64,000 bases of DNA from positions 18,946,001 through 19,010,000 of the forward strand of contig CM076146.1 of the NCBI GenBank assembly GCA_038025085.1, read 5' to 3'. Of this stretch, positions 10,557 to 21,000 are shown piece after piece. Made by a program: the position numbers and the translations under genes. Below the pieces are notes generated by a model, which did no database searches, was not told the origin of the DNA, and worked only from the letters and a program-made list of their open reading frames with translations. This stretch comes from Tetragonia tetragonoides (lineage: Eukaryota > Streptophyta > Magnoliopsida > Caryophyllales > Aizoaceae). Positions within the stretch are counted from its first letter, which is position 1. Each line of letters opens with the position of its first letter.

Positions 10557-11040
10557 TGTAGACACCCTAATCGGTTCTCATCCCCTGGCACCGCAAAGTC
10601 CGATGATGATGGTAATGGATTAACATGGACGTAAGTAGAAAAGGACATTGCTGGTAAATCTAGACCAAATTCCTTGAAACCTCAGTCTATGTATAGCTCT
10701 TGTTATAAGGATTCCAACGCCTTTGACCTTGCCTCAATCAGGTTCCCGGATCAAGAGATATCACGTTTTGAAGATTTGGGTCAAAACTGCTCGATCCCGA
10801 CCCCCTGGGTCAACCCAAGGGCATTTTCGTAATTTACGGAGCACAAAAAGTCAAAAATCCCTAGTCGCGCGCGCGCCTTTGTCGAGCGGCTGACGCTAAG
10901 GACCCAGCGGCACACGCGTGACAGCAGGGGCAGCCGCTGGCCCCAGCTGCCTTTCGGTTGGCCGCTGGGCCTAATTTTCTGGCTAGGCCGAGTTTGGAGC
11001 CGGCGCTGCAGCCCTAGACCCCTAATTTCATCCCCTAACT

Positions 11041-11050
11041 CTATAAATAC
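11041..11050 (+). promoter_or_regulatory. TATA box of 3' LTR
   Basis: 'ctataaatac' about 480 bp into the LTR, followed by 'tcccttgcaccctccattgg'. Transcription from here would run straight into the palindrome that begins about 75 bp downstream. Confidence 0.6.
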
Positions 11051-11122
11051 TCCCTTGCACCCTCCATTGGGAGAGGTTGGTCAGTTTATAATTTTGAGAG
11101 CAATTTGAGAATACAAAAAAGA

Positions 11123-11534
11123 GTGATTTCCTCAAATATACATCATTCACAAACTAATTCCCAAATTAGCTTCGGTTCAAAACTATTTCCCCACATATAC
11201 ACCACGTAGGATCGGACTGTGGCCTGGAAGCGAATTTAATTTTTTTTTTATAGCGAAAGGCAAAGCCGCTATGGGCCACAGCGGCTTTGCCTTTCGCTAT
11301 AAAAAAAAATATAAATTCGCTTCCAGGCCACAGTCCGATCACTAATTTTTTTTTTATAGCGAAAGGCAAAGCCGCTGTGGGCCATAGCGGCTTTGCCTTT
11401 CGCTATAAAAAAAAAAATTAAATTCGCTTCCAGGCCACAGTCCGATCCTACGTGGTGTATATGTGGGGAAATAGTTTTGAACCGAAGCTAATTTGGGAAT
11501 TAGTTTGTGAATGATGTATATTTGAGGAAATCAC
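11123..11534. repeat. 412 bp near-perfect palindrome with duplicated hairpins
   Basis: The outer arms begin 'gtgatttcctcaaatata' at 11123 and end with its reverse complement at 11534; they match almost without mismatch for about 120 bp. Inside lie two copies of a 22 bp-stem hairpin, 'tatagcgaaaggcaaagccg' and its complement round a 9-base loop (about 11250-11303 and 11353-11407). The segment 'ttcgcttccaggccacag' follows each hairpin, so a unit of about 106 bp is duplicated within the palindrome. Whole-arm self-complementarity makes this unlike ordinary LTR sequence. Confidence 0.9.
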
Positions 11535-11858
11535 ACCACAAAAAACCTTAAATCATAGAGAATTTAGAATTTGAAGACTCATGCAAGCCATTGCACCCAA
11601 CATAGCACCCAAGATTGAAGAGTAATTCCAATTCTACTAGTCCCGTTCGAATAGAATGTCCTGTTTAACCATCTTGAGAGCCTAAATCTCTTATTTAACT
11701 TCTTCTTTCATTATTTATAATCATGTTTCACTTAGCTTTTGATTATGGTTGAATAATTATGCATGTTTTAATCTTTGTAAATAATTATGCATGTTATTTT
11801 AATTTAAAGTTTGCATCTTTTTATTAGTTTATGCAAGTTTGCATCTTTTTTATGTTTA

Positions 11859-12469
11859 GGAAGATTGGTTGGAAATAATCCCAACTTTACTTGAGTTGCT
11901 GATAATAATCTCACCTTTTGTAATTGCGTCGATTAATCCCAATTATTGACTTAGTTGTAGATTATGGACCGTAGGTAACATCGTTACATTTTCCGTTAGT
12001 ATTGTGATGACGTGGCATGACTATGATTTTTTTCTCCAAAAATTACTGAAACTTATATTTAGTTATTTAGAAAAATCTTTTTTTTGGAAAACCTGAAATA
12101 TTGTGTTCTAAATCATTTCGACTATTTTCTCGCCCTTCGTCATTCATTCTGCCATTGTTGTCCTCTGCAAGTGTGTGCTATGGTAGTTGAAAGGTATTGA
12201 AGGTTTGTCACTTTGTGCTCATTGCATATACATGAATTTAAAAAGCTGAATTAAATCCACCATCTACTAGATAGGAGAATATATGAAAACAACATCAATT
12301 AATTTTTGGAAGAAACAAATCCTATTACTAACGGAGGAACTTAACTCCGTCAGCGCAGGTCCATGGGCTACAATTGAGTAAGTAGTTGGGGTTAATCGGC
12401 GCAATTTTAAAAGTTGGGATTATTATTTGCAAGTCAAGTAAAGTTGAGATTATTTCCAACCAAATTTCC
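11859..12469. mobile_element. Mutator-type MITE, 611 bp, with 9 bp target duplication
   Basis: Flanked by a perfect 9 bp direct repeat TTATGTTTA (11850-11858 and 12470-12478). Termini are inverted: left 'ggaagattggttggaaataa' and right, reverse-complemented, 'ggaaatttggttggaaataa'. Similarity continues inward with 'caactttacttga'. The 9 bp target duplication and long terminal inverted repeats fit Mutator-like nonautonomous elements. It has no coding capacity and sits inside the LTR at 10557-13114. Confidence 0.88.
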
Positions 12470-13199
12470 TTATGTTTATTCATGCATGTAGCAACCTCTT
12501 TAGGTTTATTTTAGCATAAAGTTAATATTGTTGCATTGTGCTTCCATTGAAGTTACTAACAAATTTATTGATGTGCATATGCAATGCTTGGCGCGTTTAG
12601 CAAAGTGTGGTAGGTTTGAGCTTTTTATTATTGCTCTTATCTTTTGCTTGTGTTTGATAATTAACATGCATGTAAATTGGATATAAATTGTGCAAAGCGA
12701 TAACGGTAGATAATTTGGTTGTCTTTAACCCGGCTAGTTAAATTTAGGATCTTGGACGACCGGATTTATATGAAACCATATAGTTTAAATAAATATTTGA
12801 CATGGATAGGCTTAGTAGAGGCTGTTGATTCGGGCGATATAGAAGAGATTCATTTTGTTTATTTCGTACCTACACCCCCGAACTCAATTTTTAGCCCCTT
12901 TGGGTATGAGTCAATTCCCAATAGAAATTGGGTGCAATTTTTGATGGTTTCCAATTGTTTTCTTAATATTGGTGGTGACTTCATTGCTTGCGAATTATTA
13001 TTCCCCATCACAATGAATTAAAATTGCACATGACGTATTATTGAAGAACCATTAATTCCAATCTCAAAGGGATCCATCGATCCGAAAAGCGCCGGAAAGG
13101 CGAGGGTTCTTACAACACCCCAACTACCAAATAATTTTTATTAAGTTGTGTTTTATTTTAATTAGTTTGTAGAGAAAACAAAATAGAACAAAGAGAAAA

Positions 13200-13534
13200 G
13201 CAAAAGAAAAAGAAAGTAAATTTACTATTAATATGCAACCTAACTCCAAAATCAAGCGTAATACTCCACATAATCATGATTTTGATATTTTCCCACACAA
13301 TATAAATCTTAACAACACACAAACAAACAAAAGAACTCACAATTTTTTAAGTAAAAAAAAAAGAAAGTGGACCGGGTAGGCCCGCCCACGGATCATTTTG
13401 TGTTATCCTTGTCCGCCCATTTATTGAAACGGGTCGGGCTAATATTTCTTTTTCAAAAATCTTGTCCATACCCGCCCAAATTGCGGGCCGAGAGGGCCGG
13501 ACTTTTCGCGCCGTCCCGTCAATGATCAACTCTA
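13200..13534 (-). mobile_element. Truncated hAT-like MITE (GGGCGGG family)
   Basis: An inverted, truncated relative of the element at 41044-41600. Shared landmarks in reverse complement are 'aatcatgattttgatatttt', 'cccgcccac', 'cttgtccatacccgccca' and the terminal 'tgatcaactcta'. Only the end at 13534 is preserved; the other end is lost near 13200. No target duplication can be assigned. Confidence 0.65.
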
Positions 13535-13684
13535 CTCCTAATATGTTACACCAGATTGTATGGAATTAAAATGAGAAAGAACAACTAATATAATAAAAAG
13601 AGAAAAAAAGAATAAAACACGACAGCATAACTACTCTGCCAAAAGTCATTCAGTCGTCAAAAAATTTTAACAAGAGGAAAAGAG

Positions 13685-13706
13685 TTTTTTTTTTTTTTTT
13701 GATAAG
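13685..13706 (-). mobile_element. Tiny 5'-truncated retro-insertion (T-run)
   Basis: A 16-T run plus 'gataag' (22 bp) is bracketed by the 12 bp direct repeat 'agaggaaaagag' (13673-13684 and 13707-13718). This is what target-primed reverse transcription leaves when it aborts almost at once; 'TTATC' then A-run is the 3' tail style also seen at 34915-35027. Confidence 0.55.
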
Positions 13707-13942
13707 AGAGGAAAAGAGCTTTTTAATTGGTGGAAAAAATTAAGTTTGTGGTAAAACGTAACATGTGAAAATTTGTGTTATTAATTACAACGTATTGAAA
13801 AATTGTGTTATCTTCACCAAATTTTTCAAAAATAAATCCTTACCTAAGTGGAATATGGATCTATAATGGGGGTATTTGGATGTTGGCTTGTAGGGTGACT
13901 TTTGGCAAAATTGGATGTTTGACCAGTCCACCATCTAATATT

Positions 13943-14296
13943 TGTGTTTGGATGTTAGCTTGTGAGATTGACTTTTGGGTTCCCACAAGCCAACTTTTGA
14001 AAAGCCAAGGAGGTTGGCTTAAGGGTGTTGGCTGGTTGCATTAATGTAGTCCAATAACATAATAGTCCAAGACTTGCAATTATTTACTTATATGCCATCA
14101 AATTCCTCAATCATAGGAATGTCCTTATTAGTCATTTTACATATAACCAGCTACTGTTACCAGCCAATGTTACCAAACATCTATTTTCAGACATCCAATG
14201 TTACCAGCCGGTCAAATCAGCTAACAATAACAGCCATCAATCACCAGCCATTAACCATCAGCCAACAACTAATGACACCAGCCAATTGCCAAACAG
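13943..14296. mobile_element. Candidate hAT-type MITE
   Basis: The left end 'gtgtttggatgttagcttg' and the right end, reverse-complemented, 'ctgtttggcaattggctgg' form imperfect terminal inverted repeats of the TGTTTGG type common in plant hAT MITEs. The interior is rich in 'ccagccaa' and 'taccagcc' repeats. No clean 8 bp target duplication was found; an alternative left end lies near 13868. Confidence 0.45.
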
Positions 14297-15015
14297 AGTC
14301 AATTTCAACTCTCCTCTCCAAACAATCACACTCCCAAGTCCCAAGAGTCCCAAACCCAATCACCATCACGCCACCCTATCCCCACTCATCAACCCACGTG
14401 CATCCCCCTCTCTTTCTATTCCAATTTTGCAAAACACAAAAACTTATAATAAACCCACAACAATAATAACAACTATTTCCTTTCCTCAATTTCTTGTTGG
14501 TTCCTTTTCTTCATTTTTTTACATTACAAATATTTGCCCATAATAATAATCATATTGTCAAATTGCATAATTCAAATACCCAACGCACGTGCTCCTCCAT
14601 TTCTCCCTCTTATTCCTTTCTCTCTCTCAAAGTCAGTCACCCAACAGAGAGAGAAACAAACTTACCCAACAAAAGTATATTAAAAAATTATAAATCAGGA
14701 ACCCAAAAAAAAAAAAAAAGCAGAACATCTCCCTGCCCTGCCTCTCTCTTGCCGTGAACAATCTGAGCAACCATCCATCATTCTCTCTCTCTCTCATCAA
14801 AATAAGGGCGCGCTTCTCCTTTTTCAGAAACTACAGTCTTAAATCTTAATGTTCATTTTCATGTCAATGAGATGAGACCATGTTCATGTTTTGCTATGTA
14901 GTTATTTGCCACATGACGTAGCAAAAGTCACACATACGCACACAGACACACAAACAGGTCACAGGAAAAAAAAAAAAGTTCAAGGAGAGAGAAAAACACA
15001 AAAACAAAGACCGAG
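14297..15015 (+). promoter_or_regulatory. Upstream region and 5' UTR of the O-fucosyltransferase gene
   Basis: This non-coding stretch is pyrimidine-rich, with 'ctctctctctc' near 14783 and A-runs near 14705 and 14966. This composition is typical of plant core promoters and leaders. No unambiguous TATA box was assigned. It is taken as regulatory only from its position before the start codon at 15016. Confidence 0.4.
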
Positions 15016-18000
15016 ATGCAGGCATACAACAGGCTACCAAGCAGCGGTCATACAACACCAACATCGCCACAATCGCCATCGGTTAGGTCACCAAGATATC
15101 GACATGGAAGGTCTAAACAAGGTAGACCAGGTCAAGGTGGTGCACCATCACCAAGAACGGTGGCGCATCGATTAGCCTTGGTGGTTTTGTCAGTGTTATT
15201 GAGAAGACAAGGAATTTTTTTGTTTGCACCTCTTATCTATATATCTGGAATGTTATTCTATATGGGTACTGTTTCGTTCGATGTGGGACCTGTTATTACT
15301 CATCGGCCTGCACCTGGAAGTGTTTATCGGAGTCCTCAGGTTTATAATAAGCTGCGGCCTGAGATGGATGGTGATAATTCTACAGCTGATGCGGTTAGTG
15401 GTTTTTTTTTTCTTTGAGTTTTTGTTGTTGGAAATTTTGGATTTGTTTGGGTTTTTGAGTTTGTGGGGGTTGTGATTTGATTTGGGTTTTGTTGGATTTT
15501 GAGGACTCTGTAATGTGGGTCTGATCTGGTTTTGGATTTGGGTTTCTGGGTTTTTGTTGGAATTTGGGTGGAGGGTAGATGTGATTTTAGGGTGGTGAGG
15601 TGATTGGGAATTCATTATTGTTATTATGATTGTTTTTTTTCAGTAATGTGGGTGTTGATTTTGTTGATTTCAGCTGCGTTTTGAGTTTTGAGAGTTACTA
15701 AATTGAGACCAAATACATTCTAGAGACAAATGAGGCCCCAAATTGGGATTTGATTGGGGGAAAGGTGTGAAAGACTAGATAGTAATTGATAGAACTGATG
15801 TGATGACTAAGGTGCTGATAACTTTGCATGAACTCTGTTGTGCATTGGTGACCAGTATAGCAGAACCTTTTTTTTTTTTGAATGTCATTTCGGATGCTAG
15901 ATTGTGCTTGTTTAAGTTGGAGTTTGACAGGCTTCATGAATCTCATTTGTACTCATTCTTCAATTTTATCTGTGTGATTATCCTTAACCATGCGTGTTTT
16001 TCTTTCTCCATTCCAACTGAAAATGTGAGGATAGATGTGGTTAAGTGGTCAGAATGTTGCTTCAACTAATACTGTTTCCTACTATTATAGTCTCTATTTT
16101 CTGCGGTTGCGTTATATATCTAGGATGTTGATAGAAGATACTCGACAATTTCATTACTTTGTTGGAATCTTGCTAAGTTGGTAGTATGTTGATTTAATGT
16201 TGGTTAATTGGAAAATGATGTCAAGGAGCAGCTATCATAACTTAAAATAAGATTACATGCTAGAGTTCATGATGAGATGATTTGCTGTCATTTTCTTGCG
16301 TCTTACAGCAAGTTTTGGTTGGCATTGTCATGAGTGGTTGAGTTCCATTGAAACTAAGGAAACTTTCATATTGCTTTTATGAATTATCAGTTTCAAAATT
16401 GATTTAGAACACTGTCATGTGGTTTTCACAATGATGTCATCTAGAATGTGCCTCGTGGTATAGTGACAGAAGGTTGTTTAATTTTCCGATGTTGATCAGG
16501 TGAATTCATGTGTAGCGTCTAGAGTTCTAGATGTGATAATACTGTGTCAAACAGCAGCATTATCCTTAACGTTCCTGGTTGCCTAACTTGTTCTTATGTG
16601 GTAAAGGTAAAGGAACCTTTAAGTGCCTGGGAAATCATTGAGGGACACACCAATATATACTTAGTATAAGTATAGACGTAAACTTTTGCAGATTGTCAGG
16701 CTACATGATAGAAATTATTACTGTAATGAATTTCTAGAAAAGTTGCGCTTCTTTGGAAAAAAATTCCCTTATCAATTTCTTGACAAATGCTCTACCATGT
16801 ATGGCAATAAGGAGATTTGGGGATTGGGGGGTGGGGGGTAGTGGTGGGGTTGTGTGGAGGTTGTGTAAAGTAAGCTACAATTAGATAAGCAGCATTGTGT
16901 CATTCCTCTTATCTATCATCACCTAGTTTGCTTGTCGTGACCGAAAGTGTTTTGAAATAGCTTTTTGATAATCTAAGATGTATGATGCTTTTGCATGGTA
17001 TACATCCAGGAGGTTGGAATGAGAAGAGATAGATGGTGATGGTGTGATTCATTTTAGATAATCTTGTGCATACAATTGTGTAGCTAACATGATTTTTAGA
17101 TATGAACCAACAACGTTTTGAGGATTTTGAGACAAGAAACATCCTTGAACTTATTGTATCGAGGCTTTGCCTGGCTAGCTATTGTTTGTGTAACTGGAGT
17201 AGATTTGTTGATGTAATTTCGCATCGAAACCTTAGATTTCAACAAGTGAAAAAAGGCATGTAAGCTTGATCTGTTTCAACGTTGATATTCATCTTGCCTG
17301 ATAAAATAACTTCCATAGCTTTCTGGTGTGCTTGTTATGGTTTTTCTCGAGTCCTTTTGTTTACAAATTTCCTAACATTTTAGTAGGCTCTTAATACTCC
17401 ATATGTTCAAGAAAGCATAACAAAGTAACTGCTTCACTATTGTTATTTGTGAGCCAACTTACGAGTTTGGAGGATATACAAAAAGGTTATTCGAGTAACA
17501 GCTGTAAAAAGGCGGAAAAGAGGTCTAAGGCCATTGGATTGCAAGTTGCCCTTGAGCAGTTTCTCAATTTCCTTAGTTTACCTTTGCAATCTCCTTTTTC
17601 TATTGCCAAATTCCTTTGGAAGGCGAAGAAAAGTGAGATCTTTGTGAGACTACAGCTTTAGGGAGCACTAACACCAAACAAATGCTTCAAAGGAGGAGGA
17701 CAGGGGTGGCTCTGTTGCCAGATGCATGTGTGTTATGTCATGCTAGTGGCGAGGCTTCTTCTCCATCTTGCTTCATTGTATGATGGCCACGTACCTAAGG
17801 TGGTTTTGTGTTTTGGAAGAGAACTGGGTGCAGCCACTTCTGTTTTGGAGCTTTTGCAGACTTGTGTTTGTTGGTTTTGAAGGGATAAGGAGAAGATGTA
17901 ATGATCCCGTGAACTATTTGCAGTCTTTTGGCATCTCTTGCTGGAAAGGACGCAAGAATATTTTCCTAGGATTAACATGTCACCAGAATAACTTTGCTAT

Positions 18001-21000
18001 ACTTAGGCTAGAAAGGAATGCACGGGTTCATTTAGGGTGTTCCATTCCCATCGAGTTGCTTTGGATATGTATACTTGTTTAGCTTCACTATGGTCTACGG
18101 CAGCATAAGCCTGTGGGGGTAGCTCAGCTGGTAAGACCTCTGAGATTTATTCCAGAGGTCCGAGATTCGAGTCCCCTCAAAGCCACTAGAGGTTTTTGCT
18201 GGTTGTCAACTTCAGGGCCCATGGGATTAGCCACGCAAAGTTTGGACACCCATGTTATCTAAAAGAAAAAATGGTCTAAGGCAGCATGAGCTTTTGAGAG
18301 CTGTTCTGTGTTGCAGTTTTTGATAGAGGACACCTTGCCGTCTCATGCTGTACTTCTGATTTCTATTAATATATACTGGTTTTTCTCTAAAAAGTTTGTC
18401 ACCAGAATAACTCCTGGATCAAGTCCCCGTCACCGCCGTCACCTATATAGCGTATCTATGGACTATGGCCGGAGGGGCTAGGAGTTATTCAATCTCTTTG
18501 GTCCAGAGGACCTAAGCTATTTTGTAGCTTCTCTTTCTTAGTAGAAAGCTTGTCGTTCCTGACTGTTTTTCCTGCCTTTTTAATATGCATTTTTTTTTAT
18601 CTAAAAAAATTGAGTACCAATTTACCATGCCTGTACAATGTTGTCTTGCCCTTCAGTATTTGATATGAGCTTATGTGGCTGATGTTTTGTTTCTTCTAAA
18701 TGAAGTTCGTGGCTAATGTTTTATCAGATTATTTTTGTCTAATAATGTTTGACATGAGGTAATTTGTTTTCTTGTAGATAATAACTATATGGAAAAATTC
18801 TTACAAAGGAGGTGGGTGGAGATCATGTGTAAATAAGTCTACTGGAGGTATGATGAATCCCTATTTTCATAATTTGGATTTCATATCTTAGTGCTAATGA
18901 TGTTGATATGGATATGGATTATCTTTTTGATGACTTAATAGGAGGCTTTCAAATTTGATGGAGCTAACTGCTTCGTTGTTGTGCTGATTTTTGTATAGGA
19001 AAGGGTCAGTATTAGGTCTATGGGATTGGGCTTTGTTTGGCTCCAACTAGCTGAGCTGATATGCTAGCTGGTAGCTCAATTAGCTGATAGGGAATAGTGG
19101 CCTTACTAATTGTTAGTTGTTGGTTGGACATTGATGGTTGTTGGGGCAGTTGATGTTAGAAGTGTTTTCTACAACTAAATGTTTCATCAATATCTCATAG
19201 ACATTTTGCTCACAAGTTCTATGTAACATATTTTGTGAACAACTACCTTTTTCATTTTTAAACTACTGCTGAAATCAAAGTGACCAAAGTGCCCCTGCTT
19301 TTTTTTTTTTCCGACTATTTTGTTCTTTCTAGAGGGTAGAAACTAGAAAGAGGTAGTGAGAGTTGCTAACATCGAAGGGGTGTTGGGAGGAGAGTATAAG
19401 AACAGAGGAAAGGTAATAACAAAAGGTTTAAAGGGTTATTTTGGGTCACTATAGGTAGCCTTTTGTTGGTGACGGGTAGTGTCTTACTGGGAAAATAGTC
19501 TAAGCAATTAATACTTGATTCAGAGAATCAAGATAATTCTACAAGAAAAAGAGAGCACTAACATATTGCATTAGTTCTCTTCTTCTTCATTTTAGATTCA
19601 AAATGCCCCACCATCGCACTCACCTTCTCACATTCGCTTTTTGAGTGAGGTCAAAGCAGAACCGAAAATTACCCCTACTCTCATTGTCTTGCTCCAAGGG
19701 AAAGGAACTTTATTTGCATGGTGATTTTGGTAGAGCCTTGTGGAGGAGGCTTCTTTTTGTGTGTGTGTGAGGGGGGGGGGGGGGAGAGTTGTATGTTTGT
19801 CTTGCTGCGGTCATTCAGCACTCGTAGGCTCGGTTGCGGATGGGTAAGGAGCATAAGCTATTTTTGCGGTGTGCTTTTTGGTAGTCTTCAAGTGCCTTTT
19901 GTTGGACTCTTGGATCAGATTTCGGACATATTTACTCCGGTCAGCAAGACTCTTTAGTTCGTCTGATCTTGTGGCGTACTGGGCTTTGTGATGGGCATGA
20001 CTGGGGATTTTAGATGGGTATATACAGGCTAGAGAATTTCGAAGCAAGACTAATCTCTTTATTAATGCAATGTTTTCTTATCTACTAAAGGCTAGAGAAT
20101 TTCGAAGGTCTTGTTTTCAGTACCCTTCGAAGCTTGACCCCCACTTTTCCTTGCTCGTCAGCCACCACTGTTGTAAATGCTTGTTCACAGGATTGTACCT
20201 TCATCTTCATGGCCCACTACAGAATTTGTACTTCAATCAGGCTCGAGTTAAGTTCTTATATTGTCCTCCTACGCTGTAATAATTCATTCATCTTTGCAAT
20301 TTCTTTTGGAAAAATTTCATCAAGGTATACTAAGCTATATAGATATTACAGGCACAACAAGGTATACCGAATACTCCAATGATATTTTATGCAAATTCCG
20401 GCGAATTTTTAGTCAGATTTGAAATTTGAATTTGCAGACATCATTTTATGGCCACACTGTCCTCAGTACACCTGAAAGATAATTGTTTTGCACAAAATAA
20501 ATTTAACCCCTCACTCATTTTTTTCTCTTTTTTTTCTTGCCCAAATATCTTTGTCACTCGCTCAAAAAAATTGAAGCATTTCTCCTGCTTTAATGAGGGG
20601 TAGATATTCACAAGTTTCGGTCGTCGGGAAACAGATTTTCACTTAAGTTTATGAAGTGGTATACCTCAGTGTAATTGTAATTCTTAATAGTTCAGTACAC
20701 CTTGCTGTAATATCACTATAGTTCTATAAACCTTGCTGAAATTTATCCAATTTTTTTAATCTAAGTGGGCCAAGATTGTATTTCTCTTTATCTAAACAAA
20801 AAGGGGAGGAATGTATACCTCTTTATCTAAAGCTTGCAGACCCTCAATGAAACACAGTTAAGGTAATCAAGACTCGTATTGGAAAGGCTCTTGATGGTAA
20901 CAGAGAGATTACAAGAATGAATTAAACCCCTTTACTGGAGTGTGATACTCTTATGGTCACATTTAAGTGTGTTATACTGTTATCACTTGGGTCTTAGGGA

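Larger units (their letters stand above)
10557..13114 (+). mobile_element. 3' LTR of a + strand Tat-like element
   Basis: The LTR starts TGTAGACACC after the polypurine tract and most likely ends 'gagggttcttaca' at 13114, giving matching TGTA...TACA ends. A TATA box lies at 11041-11050. Its 2558 bp include a 611 bp Mutator-type MITE (11859-12469) and a 412 bp palindrome (11123-11534), so the original LTR was shorter. The internal region expected to the left on the + strand is represented only by the antisense PMD gene and repeats. The sequence differs from the LTR at 6286-7163, so the two belong to different families. The right end is an estimate: no paired LTR is in the window. Confidence 0.62.

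Noticed and set aside
12719..13021. 100-codon frame in the + strand LTR
   Set aside because: It lies in the U5-side part of the LTR and resembles no known protein; most likely chance.
18116..18190. A tRNA-like sequence with A and B boxes
   Set aside because: The acceptor stem does not close and the sequence continues into a SINE body with target duplications, so it is not a tRNA gene.
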